DNA of 64,000 nucleotides from Comamonadaceae bacterium (GTDB taxonomy: Bacteria > Pseudomonadota > Gammaproteobacteria > Burkholderiales > Burkholderiaceae_C). The DNA lies in assembly GCA_027488985.1 (NCBI GenBank), contig JAIYAR010000014.1, positions 1-64,000 on the forward strand. The letters are read 5' to 3'. The notes below the pieces were generated by a model. It did no database searches, had not been told where the DNA came from, and was given only the letters and a program-made list of their open reading frames with translations. The position numbers and the translations under genes were made by a program. Shown here piece by piece: positions 36,823 through 45,889 of the stretch (within the stretch, counting starts at the first letter, position 1; each line of letters opens with the position of its first letter).

Positions 36823-39214
36823 TCAGGCCCATACGGGCACAGATGGCATAGGTGGTGCTCCAGCATTCGCGCAAGCTATCGGCATACTGCGTGCATTCGT
36901 CGGCACTGAAGCCGTGCCCCTGCTTTTCAATGGTGAGCGCCAGCCGCGAAAGCGCAGCCAGCCCCAAGCTCGCAGTCACCCCTTTGAACGAGTGGCCCAG
37001 CTCCAGCAAATCGCCGGTATTGCCCTGCTCCAGTGCAGCCAGCAGCTCACCGTAGCACTGCGAATCGCTGCGCATGGCGCCATCCAGCAAAGACTGGTAA
37101 CCCTGCAAGGTCACACCCACACACAACTCGCCGATCATGGCCATGTTCAGGTGCTCGGCGACATCGCCCGGGCGGAAGCGCCGGCGCGGCTGGCGTGGTG
37201 CAGGTGCGGTCTCAGCGGCCACAGGCGCTGCTGTGGTGGATTCCGGCGTAGGCTCGGCGGACGCTAAGGTCGGGGCTGCCTCGGGCACAGGGGCAGCAGC
37301 AGGCTCAGCTACAGGTGCAGGGGCCTGCACAGCAGCGGGTTTTGCGGCGACTCTGGCCATCGGCATGGCAAGCGAAGCGCCGCGGGTACCAAAGCGGCGC
37401 ACCAGCAGTTTTTCCAGCTCATGCACATTCACCGGCTTGGACAGGAACCCGTCCATGCCCGCAGCGTGGACCCGGTCCTTGGATTCCTCAAACACATCGG
37501 CGGTGAGCGCAATGATGGGCAGGTCGCAATAGGGCGCCGGCAAGCGGCGTATGGTCTCGGTGGCTTGCAGGCCATCTACATCGGGCATGTGCAGGTCCAT
37601 CAGCACCAGGTCTGGAAGCTCTTTCTGGATTTCTTGCACCGCCACGCCGCCGTGTTCCGCAAAACGCACGTTGTGGCCCATGTTGCCCAGTAAAGCGGCC
37701 ATGTACTTGCGGTTTATGGCGTTGTCTTCGGCCACCACCAGGTTCAGCCCCGGTGTTCCGGGTTCGCGGCGTGCGGTGCCTGCATCGGTAGTCTGTTCCG
37801 AGGGTGCCGTGCTCACCGGCAAGCTCAGCGTGGCGGTAAACACACTGCCTTTGCCTTCTACGCTGGTGGCCTGAATATCGCCACCCATGCGGCGCGCGAG
37901 ATTGCGGGAAATTTCAAGCCCCAGTCCACTGCCCCCATGGCGGCGGGCACTGCTGGCATTGCCTTGCTCAAAGCGCTGGAACAGCCGGGCCAACACGTCA
38001 GCCGACATGCCCATACCCTCGTCTGTGACGCGAATGCAGATCTGGACCGATTCATTTTCCAGCGGGGGTGCATCGGCTGGCACAAACACTTCGACCAACA
38101 CCGTGCCGTTGTCGCTGAATTTGAGTGCATTAGAGATCAGATTGAGCATGATCTGCTTCACCCGTGTGCCATCGGCAGTGACCCAACGGGGCAGCGCTTT
38201 GTCGGCCTTCACGGTGAGTACCAGCCGCTTTTCCAGCGCTACGGGCCGCATCAGGGCCTGCACGTCTTCTACCAAAGCAGGCAGGCAAACGCTCTCGGGT
38301 TTGAGCGTCATTTTTCCGGACTCCAGGGCGGAGGCGTCAAGAATGTCGTTGAGCAGGCTAAGCAGGTGCTTGGCCGAGCGCTGGGCGGTTTTGATGTAGT
38401 CGTCCTGCTGGTCATTGACAGGGGTGGACTCCAGCAAACTCAGCATGCCTAGCATGCCGTTCAGCGGGGTACGCAGCTCGTGGCTCATGTTGGCCAGGAA
38501 CTGCGACTTGCCTGCATTCGCTGCATCCGCCTTCTCATGGGCGAGTTGCATGTCGTCGTGCAGCTGCTCCAGACGGGCCCGCTCACGCTCCACCCGGCCC
38601 TGCCGCACGCCGATGGCGCTCGCCGATGCCAACAACAAAAGCAGCAAACCACCCATCAATTGCAATTTGGCCAGTGCACTCTGCACCTGCTGTTGCAACG
38701 CGACCTCCTGCTGCGTGCTCACCAGCAAGGAAGAGCGCATGGTGAGCGCATTCATCGCGGGGGCCAGCGCCTGGAGCTCCAAGTACAGTGGCATCCAGTC
38801 GGGGGCGCTACGGGCCTTGCGTGCGAGCGTGGTGTCGGCATTGCGCAGTGCGCCTGCCAACAGGGTGCGCGCACTCACAAACTCTTGCGTGCGGCGAAAT
38901 TCTGCCGCAGCAAAAGCGTTATCCACCACATCTACACGGCTGTAGAGCAGGTCCAAAGCAAAGCCCAGGGCTTCCAGATCAACAGGCTGGGCGCCACGCG
39001 CCGCCAAGTCGACCTGGTGCGAAAAACGCAAGTACTCCCGCTCCAACTGGTACACCGAGGGCACAAACGACTCGGTGAACTCTGCCTGGCGCTTGCGCGC
39101 AGCACCGAGTTCACCATTGGCCTGCCACATCACGGAGCCCACAATCGCGACCGATACCACCGTGGCGAGCAACAGCCAGAAGCGTCTGAATTGCAAGGTG
39201 GTCGGTTTGAGCAC
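36809..39214 (-). CDS. membrane hybrid histidine kinase with receiver and HPt domains
   Basis: An 801-aa paralogue of the kinase at 10103-12031. It has TM helices at about 12-29 and 190-204 around a periplasmic helical region, then HisKA with His245 (ANMSHELRTPLNG), HATPase, a receiver with Asp540 (LVLMDLHMPDVDG), an Ala/Pro-rich linker, and an HPt domain with His741 (LELGHSFKGVTAS). GTG at 39214 is the likely start because AAGGAG stands five bases upstream; it also puts the HisKA histidine at residue 245, exactly as in the paralogue. The TTG six codons upstream lacks such a site. The SUOX-fold gene lies directly upstream and a receiver-kinase directly downstream. Confidence 0.93.
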   Translation of the reverse strand: MLKPTTLQFRRFWLLLATVVSVAIVGSVMWQANGELGAARKRQAEFTESFVPSVYQLEREYLRFSHQVDLAARGAQPVDLEALGFALDLLYSRVDVVDNAFAAAEFRRTQEFVSARTLLAGALRNADTTLARKARSAPDWMPLYLELQALAPAMNALTMRSSLLVSTQQEVALQQQVQSALAKLQLMGGLLLLLLASASAIGVRQGRVERERARLEQLHDDMQLAHEKADAANAGKSQFLANMSHELRTPLNGMLGMLSLLESTPVNDQQDDYIKTAQRSAKHLLSLLNDILDASALESGKMTLKPESVCLPALVEDVQALMRPVALEKRLVLTVKADKALPRWVTADGTRVKQIMLNLISNALKFSDNGTVLVEVFVPADAPPLENESVQICIRVTDEGMGMSADVLARLFQRFEQGNASSARRHGGSGLGLEISRNLARRMGGDIQATSVEGKGSVFTATLSLPVSTAPSEQTTDAGTARREPGTPGLNLVVAEDNAINRKYMAALLGNMGHNVRFAEHGGVAVQEIQKELPDLVLMDLHMPDVDGLQATETIRRLPAPYCDLPIIALTADVFEESKDRVHAAGMDGFLSKPVNVHELEKLLVRRFGTRGASLAMPMARVAAKPAAVQAPAPVAEPAAAPVPEAAPTLASAEPTPESTTAAPVAAETAPAPRQPRRRFRPGDVAEHLNMAMIGELCVGVTLQGYQSLLDGAMRSDSQCYGELLAALEQGNTGDLLELGHSFKGVTASLGLAALSRLALTIEKQGHGFSADECTQYADSLRECWSTTYAICARMGLIASS

Positions 39215-39251
39215 GGGAGCTCCTTGGTTCAATAGTGGATTGCGGGGCCGC

Positions 39252-39764
39252 TTACTCCACGGTCAGGGATTTGAGTTGCCAGGCAGAACGCTCGTAGTAG
39301 GTCGCTGAGCGCAGTTCGGCTTTGCTGTCGAACGGGTACACGATGAACAGTGGGCCTTTGGTACGCACAGGGATCAGTTCGCCATTCATCTTGTAAGCCA
39401 CGATCACATCGAACTTGGCGGCATCGTCTGCGGGAATGGTGGTCTGGTAGTCATTCAGAGCAGCCGCTTTGAGGGTGGTGCCACTGGCTTTCGCAGCTGC
39501 GAGCACATCGCGCAGCAAGGGGCCTTGAAAAGCGATGGGCTTTTTGTCCCAAGGGGTTTGGGCACTGAACTTTTGCTGGGGCAGTTTTTCGAGCATCGCC
39601 AGGTCAAATACAGCAGCATCAGGCGTATTTTTCACACCCACCTTCCCGCTGATGGTCAAGATGACTTTGCCTTTGGCAGGCTCCAAAGCCTGTGCGGTGG
39701 CCGCACAAAACACCAGAACAGAAGACAGGCTCACAGCAAGGCAGCGGGACAAGATAGAGGGCAT
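39252..39764 (-). CDS. periplasmic SUOX-fold protein lacking the Mo-ligand cysteine (second copy)
   Basis: A 170-aa paralogue of the protein at 9587-10093. Both share LEPAKGKVILT, FDLAMLEKLPQQ, TPWDK, GPLLRDVLAAAKASGTTLKAAALNDYQT and VRTKGPLFIVYPFD. The signal peptide ends ATAQA-LEP. The mature part again has no cysteine, so molybdenum cofactor ligation in the usual way is impossible. AAGGAG lies eight bases before the ATG. It is the first gene of a three-gene unit with two kinases, the same arrangement as its paralogue, and is probably the periplasmic input component. Confidence 0.85.
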   Translation of the reverse strand: MPSILSRCLAVSLSSVLVFCAATAQALEPAKGKVILTISGKVGVKNTPDAAVFDLAMLEKLPQQKFSAQTPWDKKPIAFQGPLLRDVLAAAKASGTTLKAAALNDYQTTIPADDAAKFDVIVAYKMNGELIPVRTKGPLFIVYPFDSKAELRSATYYERSAWQLKSLTVE

Positions 39765-39802
39765 GGGATCACTCCTTTTTTAAAAAGATAGTTAATAATA
39801 CG

Positions 39803-39821
39803 CCAAATACAACTTATTTGG
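39803..39821. promoter_or_regulatory. inverted repeat in a divergent promoter region
   Basis: CCAAATA-N5-TATTTGG lies in the very AT-rich 225-bp gap (39765-39989) between the divergent SUOX-fold gene and the kinase-like gene at 39990. The size and symmetry suit a dimeric repressor or activator site. The rest of the gap holds no gene that I can see; a T-rich run and a TTGATA-like stretch near 39935-39955 may be promoter parts. Confidence 0.4.
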
Positions 39822-39989
39822 TATAAATATTTAAAATCGCAAAAACAACAAAGTTGCCTTCACTGCCGGCTTCTGCTGCAGAATCAACATCGGCACCTTC
39901 ACTCAAAACGTTTATTTTTATTTTTCTTGTATTTTTTGATAAATTTGATACATTAGCGAAAAACAAGCCCTCTTCAAGAGACCCTGACC

Positions 39990-41102
39990 ATGGCTACCAA
40001 CTTCCATCAACCGTCGGTGAATGCGCTCTTTGACGCCATGCCGCTGCCCATGATTACGTTCGGTGTCAACGGTGTGGCCACATTTGCCAACCGTGCGGCG
40101 CGTCTGCATCCGGGCAAGCCGGTCGAAGCGATGAGCGGGCGCATCGTGATCAAGAACCTGGCTCAGGCCATCACGCTAGGCAAAATCAAACTGCCCTATA
40201 CCGCCGAGGTGGGCGTGGCCGATGGCAAGAAGCTGAAGGGGCAATTCATGGCAGGTCCTTCGGGCCTGGACATTGCCTTTGTAGCGATGCCTGAAGAAAA
40301 AGAAGAATCACAGGCGGGGCCGGGCGTGCAAAGCCGGATGGGCTTGGAGCAAATCATTGAGCTCTTGCAGGATGAGGTAGGCCCGCCCATGCGCAAGTTG
40401 ACCGGCCTGCTGGGTTCTTTGCCTGAGAGTGAAGAAGGCAACCGCTTGGAACTGGCGGCTGACGAACTCAAAGAGCGCCTGCGCCGGCTGGCCGACCTGC
40501 TCGCGGTGTTCGGCGAGGAGGCCATGATGATGGATGACCGCATGGACCTCGGCGCGCTGGTGACCCAAACACTGGAAGACCTAAAACCCAAAGCCATTCA
40601 ATCCAAAGTGCGCTTTGAAGTAAAGCCGCCCAGTGGCACCTTGCCCCCCATTTACGGCAACGACCGCCTGATCAAACGCGCATTGCACGAGTGCTTTGAC
40701 AACGCCTTGACCCATTCACGCCGCGAAGTCAAAGGCGGTGTGGATTGCGCAGTACAGATCGGCTACACCCTCACCGGGGAACATGTGCTGATCAGTGTGC
40801 GCAACCAGGGTGCCATTGCCCCTGAAGACAAAGGCTTAGAAACCCGCGACCTCTTTGCCGCCCGCAGCCCTACCCAGACCAATGGCCGCTTGGGGTTGCC
40901 ACTGGTGAACCGCATCGTGGGTCTGCACGGGGGCAATATGCGCATGTCGATCGTGGATGGTGAGGACACCCGCGTGATGATCGAATTCCCCACCGGTGCA
41001 CCCCAGCGTGGACAGGCCAATTTGGATATGGAACAGGCCCAGCGCTATGCCGCAGACCTCGCCCAGTTGATGCAACGTCGCAAGAAGGAAGACGCAACAT
41101 GA
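39990..41102 (+). CDS. histidine-kinase-like ATPase without phosphoacceptor histidine
   Basis: A soluble 370-aa protein. The N-terminus looks like a small PAS domain (LFDAMPLPMITFGVNGVATFANRAA). A helical hairpin follows in place of HisKA, then a GHKL ATPase domain with N box HECFDNALTHS and G boxes ISVRNQGAIAPE and GRLGLPLVNRIVGLHGG. Where the H box should be it reads LLQDEVGPPMRKLTGLLGS, without His. It could be an inactive scaffold or use another phosphosite. Its stop overlaps the next gene (ATGA), a lone receiver. Confidence 0.82.
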   Translation: MATNFHQPSVNALFDAMPLPMITFGVNGVATFANRAARLHPGKPVEAMSGRIVIKNLAQAITLGKIKLPYTAEVGVADGKKLKGQFMAGPSGLDIAFVAMPEEKEESQAGPGVQSRMGLEQIIELLQDEVGPPMRKLTGLLGSLPESEEGNRLELAADELKERLRRLADLLAVFGEEAMMMDDRMDLGALVTQTLEDLKPKAIQSKVRFEVKPPSGTLPPIYGNDRLIKRALHECFDNALTHSRREVKGGVDCAVQIGYTLTGEHVLISVRNQGAIAPEDKGLETRDLFAARSPTQTNGRLGLPLVNRIVGLHGGNMRMSIVDGEDTRVMIEFPTGAPQRGQANLDMEQAQRYAADLAQLMQRRKKEDAT

Positions 41103-41470
41103 AACGCAAAGCCCTGATCGTGGATGACCAGCCCGATATCCGCAAACTCATCATGATGACCATGGAGAGCGAGGACTTCGATCTCTATGAAGCCGACAAC
41201 GGGGAAACCGCTTGGCTGGTTGCCCAGAAATTGCGCCCCCAACTCATCCTGCTGGACGTGATGATGCCCGGCGCTTTGGATGGCTACCAGGTGTGCGAAA
41301 AGGTCAAAGCCGATCCGACCCTGGCAGGCAATACCAAGGTCATCCTGCTTACCGCACGGGGCCAGAAAACCGACATCGAACGGGGTCACGAGGCCGGGTG
41401 CGATGCCTACCTCGTCAAGCCGTTCAGCCCGATTGAACTGCTCGACACCGTAGACCGGCTGGTGCCGTAA
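41099..41470 (+). CDS. single-domain response regulator
   Basis: A 123-aa CheY-like receiver. It starts MKRKALIVDDQPDIRKLI. The phospho-Asp lies in LILLDVMMPGALDGYQ, the switch Thr in VILLTARGQ, and the Lys in AYLVKPFSPIEL. It overlaps the preceding kinase-like gene by four bases and precedes a large PAS kinase by 17 bp, so the three form a unit. Confidence 0.93.
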   Translation: MKRKALIVDDQPDIRKLIMMTMESEDFDLYEADNGETAWLVAQKLRPQLILLDVMMPGALDGYQVCEKVKADPTLAGNTKVILLTARGQKTDIERGHEAGCDAYLVKPFSPIELLDTVDRLVP

Positions 41471-41487
41471 ACACAAAGCGTGGCGCC

Positions 41488-44040
41488 ATGAGTCATCCGG
41501 ATTGGTTGCAAAGGGTTCGGCGCCGCGTAGTGCCGCCCTACAGCATCAGCACCATCATCATGTCGGCTACCTTGGCCGTCATGGTGTTGTTGACCGTGGT
41601 GTACAGCATTTACACCTACCACCGCATTGGCAACGAGACCCTGCGCGTGGCGCAAACCAACGCCACGTCCGTCGCGCGCATGGTGGCGGGCAGCAGCTCG
41701 GCAGCCATCATTGCGGAGCGTGTCAACACCCTGCAGTCCAATGCCATTGATGCGGTGCAACTCCCCGGCATTGAGCGCATCAGTATTTACAAACCGGATG
41801 GCAGCAACCTGATGGAAGTGACCCGTGCGCGTGATGGCGTGCACGTGGACACCGGCCGCAACCTCCTGGCACAGCAAGTCGCCATGGGCTTGCCGGCCGG
41901 CGGAAAAGACGAGAACCGCTATGTGGCCTGGCAAGAAGTCGACAAAGACAACACCCTGAATAACGTATGGGTGCGGGTGGATTACAGCCTGGAAGACCGC
42001 GACGCCGATCTGCAACGCCTGTGGTTCCAGTCCTTCTGGATGGCCCTGGTCCTGACTGTGGTCGTGATGTTCTGCCTGCACACCATCATTCGCAGGGCGC
42101 TGGCGCCTGTTCGCGAACTTACCGAATTTGCGGCCCAGATTCCCCTGCGCATGGGCGACGAGGTGAACCTGCCCAAGGCCAGTGTGGAGGTGGGCCGCTT
42201 GCAGGCCGCCATCAACCAGGCCAGCCGCGGCATGGCCTTGCAGGTGAACCGGGTGCAAGCGATTGTGAGCACAGCGGCCGAGGCCATCATCGGGTTGGAT
42301 GAGTTCGGCAGGGTCAGTACGACCAACCCCGCCACCTCCAGTATGTTCGGGCGCTCAGAGGACGAACTGCTGGGCCAGCCCATCGAATGCTGTGTACCCG
42401 GCCTGAACGAGCAGGCCCTGCACGAGATGTTCGGTCAAGGCATGGAGCACATTCTGAGCATCAGCCGGGTAACCCGCCATGATTTCATGGGCACACGCGC
42501 CGATGGAACGCCTTTCCCGGTGGAGATCTGCCTGGGCGAAGTGAAGAATGACAACACCCTGCGCTACGCCTGCATCGTGCGCGACCTGACGGATGAGCGC
42601 GCTGCGCAAGAGACGTCCGAGCTGTACGAGCGGGCCCTTGCCAGCAGCCACAACGCGGTGTTCATTACCAACGGCAAGATGGACCACCAGCCCATCGTTT
42701 ACATCAACGATGCCTTCCAGAAATTTGTGAACCTCCCGCGCTGGGACATCTTGGGCGAGAGCCTTGCTTTGCTGCGCGGCAAGAACGCCGATGACCCCGG
42801 TGTGCGCGAGCTCACCGCCGCAGTGCGCGAGCACCGCAATGCCAATGTGACCATCTACCGCGAACTCGACGACGGCAACATGCAAATTGCAGAGGTGTCG
42901 CTTTCGCCGGTGATGTCTGACAAGGGCACCTTGACCCACTTTGTGGGCATCGTCTCTGACATCACGGCACGGGTGCGCGCTGAAGAGGCCATGGCAGAGC
43001 GCCGCGCGCAGCTCGATGCCATCTTCAGCCTCAGCCCCGACGGCTTTGTGATGTTTGACGCACTGGACCAACTCGTGTTTGCCAACCCGGCGTTTGAGCG
43101 CATGACCGGACTGGGCAAGCACGGGAACGCGCCGGTGTTCCTCTCGCAATTTGAGCAACAGCTGGTCGGCCTGTGCGACGAAAGCCAGCCCCTGCCCGTC
43201 ATGAGGGGCGACCAGCCCGACGCATCTTGGGAAGAAAAGCTGCAGCTCGCACGCCCCCAACGCCGGGTGGTGCAGGCCCGGTCACGCCGCAATGAAGCGG
43301 GTCGCCGGGAAACCATCATGTATTTCCGCGATGTCACGCATGAAGACCAGGTGGACCGCATGAAGAGCGAGTTCCTGACCGCGGCGGCACACGAGCTACG
43401 CACGCCGATGGTGAGCATCTTCGGGTTCTCCGAGCTGCTGACCCGCCGCAAATTCACACCTGAGCGGCAGACCGACATGCTGCAGACCATCCACCGCCAA
43501 TCCGGCTTGTTGGTGAAGATGCTCAACGAACTGCTTGACCTCGCACGCATCGAGTCGCGCGGCGGGCTGGACATGCAGATCACCCCGCACCCCCTGGCCG
43601 AAATGGTGGAGTTCTGCATCAAGGGCCTGATGCTCAAAGACACGGACCGCCCGGTACTGCATGGCAGCTTGCCGGATTTGCAAGTCTTGATGGATCCCGA
43701 AAAGATGCAGCAGGCCCTGAGCAATCTGTTGGCCAACGCCTTCAAGTACTCCCCCAAGGGCGGCGATGTAGCTTTGACGGTGCGCACCGAAGAGGCCGAT
43801 GGCGTGGGCTACGCCGTGATCGACGTGCGCGACCAGGGCATCGGCATGACGCCGGAGCAGCTGGAACGTGCATTCGAACGCTTTTACCGTGCTGATGCCT
43901 CAGGCAACATCCCCGGCACCGGCTTGGGCCTGAGCCTGGTGAAAGAAATTGCCGAGCTGCACAAAGGGCGCGTCATGCTGAAAAGCACCTTCGGAGAAGG
44001 CACCACCGCGAGTTTGTGGATTCCCTTGGCGAGGGGCTGA
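41488..44040 (+). CDS. multi-PAS membrane histidine kinase
   Basis: An 850-aa sensor kinase. A TM helix (about 19-45) and a second one (about 182-202) bracket a periplasmic domain. HAMP, then three PAS-type modules (around 265-370, 375-495 and 500-615) lead to HisKA with His635 (LTAAAHELRTPMVSIFG) and a full ATPase domain (NLLANAFKYSPKGGDV, DQGIGMTPEQ, GTGLGLSLVKEI). The middle PAS pattern VYINDAFQKFVNLPRWDILGE resembles LOV/PAS folds, but the flavin cysteine motif (NCRFLQ) is absent. It shares its kinase core type with the one at 44659-45792. Its gene is convergent with the HTH-receiver gene and abuts it. Confidence 0.92.
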   Translation: MSHPDWLQRVRRRVVPPYSISTIIMSATLAVMVLLTVVYSIYTYHRIGNETLRVAQTNATSVARMVAGSSSAAIIAERVNTLQSNAIDAVQLPGIERISIYKPDGSNLMEVTRARDGVHVDTGRNLLAQQVAMGLPAGGKDENRYVAWQEVDKDNTLNNVWVRVDYSLEDRDADLQRLWFQSFWMALVLTVVVMFCLHTIIRRALAPVRELTEFAAQIPLRMGDEVNLPKASVEVGRLQAAINQASRGMALQVNRVQAIVSTAAEAIIGLDEFGRVSTTNPATSSMFGRSEDELLGQPIECCVPGLNEQALHEMFGQGMEHILSISRVTRHDFMGTRADGTPFPVEICLGEVKNDNTLRYACIVRDLTDERAAQETSELYERALASSHNAVFITNGKMDHQPIVYINDAFQKFVNLPRWDILGESLALLRGKNADDPGVRELTAAVREHRNANVTIYRELDDGNMQIAEVSLSPVMSDKGTLTHFVGIVSDITARVRAEEAMAERRAQLDAIFSLSPDGFVMFDALDQLVFANPAFERMTGLGKHGNAPVFLSQFEQQLVGLCDESQPLPVMRGDQPDASWEEKLQLARPQRRVVQARSRRNEAGRRETIMYFRDVTHEDQVDRMKSEFLTAAAHELRTPMVSIFGFSELLTRRKFTPERQTDMLQTIHRQSGLLVKMLNELLDLARIESRGGLDMQITPHPLAEMVEFCIKGLMLKDTDRPVLHGSLPDLQVLMDPEKMQQALSNLLANAFKYSPKGGDVALTVRTEEADGVGYAVIDVRDQGIGMTPEQLERAFERFYRADASGNIPGTGLGLSLVKEIAELHKGRVMLKSTFGEGTTASLWIPLARG

Positions 44041-44652
44041 TCAGCGGATAGAGGCTTGGCGGGCGCGGGCCAGGTCTTCAATGGCCGCAAAGTCCACCGG
44101 CTTTTGGAAGACCACGGTGCCTTCAGGCAGACCGCCGCGGTCTGCCACATCTCCGGCACTCAAGGCCGTGACCGCGACGACCTGCAGGTCCGCATAGTCG
44201 GAACCGGCCAGCTTGAGTGAGCGCACCATCTCAAATCCATTCATGCCCGGCATGTTGAGGTCGGTGACCACCATGTCTGGCATCCATTGGCCGATGCGCA
44301 CCAAGCCCTGAAAACCGTCGTTGGCAGTGCTGAGCTCCACCGGGAAGCGCCAGCCCTCCACCATCATGGAAAACAGCTGACGCAAATCAGCATCGTCCTC
44401 CACCACCAGCAGGCGCAAGGGCCGGGTAGAGGGAGCGGCGATGCCGTGCACCACCGGCGCCAACATGTCGGAACGCTCACGGGTGAGGCGGTCCACCGCA
44501 CTGCGCGCAATGCGGCGGTGACCGCCCGCAGTACGCCATGCAGGCAGCACGCCGGACTCCACCCAGAGCTGCACCGTGCGCACGGCCACCCCCAGCACCT
44601 CCCCGACTTCGCGGGTGGTCATGAGTTCATCATTACTCGGGGTTTTGCGCAT
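44041..44652 (-). CDS. excisionase-type HTH fused to a receiver domain (copy 1)
   Basis: A 203-aa regulator of unusual build. The N-terminal 60 residues form a MerR/excisionase-like helix-turn-helix (MTTREVGEVLGVAVRTVQLW, then GVLPAWRTAGGHRRIARSAV). The rest is a receiver (LRLLVVEDDADLRQLF, phospho-Asp in MVVTDLNMPGMNGFEM, Lys in VVFQKPVD). In ordinary response regulators the receiver comes first. It follows the kinase at 44659 by six bases, which is likely its partner. Confidence 0.9.
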   Translation of the reverse strand: MRKTPSNDELMTTREVGEVLGVAVRTVQLWVESGVLPAWRTAGGHRRIARSAVDRLTRERSDMLAPVVHGIAAPSTRPLRLLVVEDDADLRQLFSMMVEGWRFPVELSTANDGFQGLVRIGQWMPDMVVTDLNMPGMNGFEMVRSLKLAGSDYADLQVVAVTALSAGDVADRGGLPEGTVVFQKPVDFAAIEDLARARQASIR

Positions 44653-44658
44653 GGCGTT

Positions 44659-45792
44659 TCAGTGCATCCGTGGGTTCGATAAGGGGTCGCCGGCATCTAC
44701 GCTCAACGCCGGCAACCAGAGAGTGACTGTGGTACCGGCGCCGGGGCTGCTTGTCAGCGTAGCTTCGCCCCCCTGGAGTTCCATGATTTCCTGCACCAGG
44801 CTCAGACCCAGCCCGGTACCCGGGATGTCGCCCAGCGGGTGAGCGCGGTAAAAGCGTTCGAAGGCGCGCTGGCATTGGGCTTCGTCCATGCCCATGCCCT
44901 CGTCTCGCACCTGCAGCCCGACCTGAGGCTGCCCGCCCACACCGCGCAGCATTGTGCCGATGGTGATGGCGCCGCCCTTGGGGGAATACTTCACCGCGTT
45001 GGACAGCACATTGAGCAGTGCCTGGCGGGTCTTGTCCGGGTCGGCAATCACGGTGAATTCACCGTGGCGCAGTTCACACAGCAACCGGTGACGCTCGGCC
45101 TTGTAGTGCAGGCCACCCAAAGTAGCCTCCACCAGACTTGCCAGCACGCAGGGGACCATGTTGAGGTCTTTGCCCTGCCGGGCTTCAATACGGGAGAGGT
45201 CCAGCAGCTCGTTGATCAGGTCGATCAGCGACTTGGCCTGCCGGTGAATCGTACCCAGCAGCTCTGTTTGCTTTTCGGGGGCGAGTTGGCGCACGAGCAT
45301 CAGCTCGGCAAAGCCATAAATGCTGGCCAGTGGCGTGCGCAGCTCGTGCGCGGCGGCCGACAGGAAGTCGGATTTCATGCGGTCAATGTCATGGGCTTGG
45401 GTCACGTCGCGCAGGTACACGGCCTGCCCGCCATCCGAAAGCACACTGCGTCGTATGGCGAGCACCTTGCGCCCGCCCTGAGTCCAAACCCGCGTGCACT
45501 CGGCCCGGGCGTTGCCTTCGGTAGCGACCCACTCCTGCAAGTCCGCCTGTTCAGGCGCACTGGCCTGTAGCCACCAGGCGCGCGCGAGCGCATTGGCCGG
45601 GATCAGCGTGCCGTCGGAGGCCACATGCAAAAGCGCCTGGTCGCCGGCATCCAGCCAGCGCTGCATCTCTTGCACTTGCTCGCGCAACAGCGCCACCTCG
45701 GCATGTACCTCGGGCTGCTCGCAGAGCAGCGAGGCAGCGTCCGGGAGCCCCGGCGTCGGGCTGTGGGCAGCGTTGGAGCACAAAGTTGTCAT
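44659..45792 (-). CDS. soluble PAS histidine kinase
   Basis: A 377-aa cytoplasmic kinase. A coiled-coil start and one PAS-like domain (HVASDGTLIPANALARAWWL) are followed by HisKA with His149 (LSAAAHELRTPLASIYGF) and a complete ATPase domain (NVLSNAVKYSPKGGAI, RDEGMGMDEAQ, GTGLGLSLVQEI). No transmembrane segment. It lies between two paralogous HTH-receiver genes on the same strand, the presumed outputs. A dispersed repeat fills the gap upstream. Confidence 0.92.
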   Translation of the reverse strand: MTTLCSNAAHSPTPGLPDAASLLCEQPEVHAEVALLREQVQEMQRWLDAGDQALLHVASDGTLIPANALARAWWLQASAPEQADLQEWVATEGNARAECTRVWTQGGRKVLAIRRSVLSDGGQAVYLRDVTQAHDIDRMKSDFLSAAAHELRTPLASIYGFAELMLVRQLAPEKQTELLGTIHRQAKSLIDLINELLDLSRIEARQGKDLNMVPCVLASLVEATLGGLHYKAERHRLLCELRHGEFTVIADPDKTRQALLNVLSNAVKYSPKGGAITIGTMLRGVGGQPQVGLQVRDEGMGMDEAQCQRAFERFYRAHPLGDIPGTGLGLSLVQEIMELQGGEATLTSSPGAGTTVTLWLPALSVDAGDPLSNPRMH

Positions 45793-45843
45793 GGCCGGAG
45801 GTGTGGGGGGCTGCGTACTCAGTTACACATCAAAAACGCACTT

Positions 45844-45886
45844 TGCGCTCATGGAATATGCGCGAGCAGCTACGCTTTTGATAGCA
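45844..45886 (-). repeat. hairpin repeat family 1, copy between kinase and HTH-receiver genes
   Basis: The best-preserved copy. On the minus strand: GCTATCAAAAGC, core GTAGCTGCTCGCGCATATTC, right end CATGAGCGCAAAG. It occupies the leader of the kinase gene at 44659-45792, directly after the stop of the HTH-receiver gene. Confidence 0.9.
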
Positions 45887-45889
45887 ATT

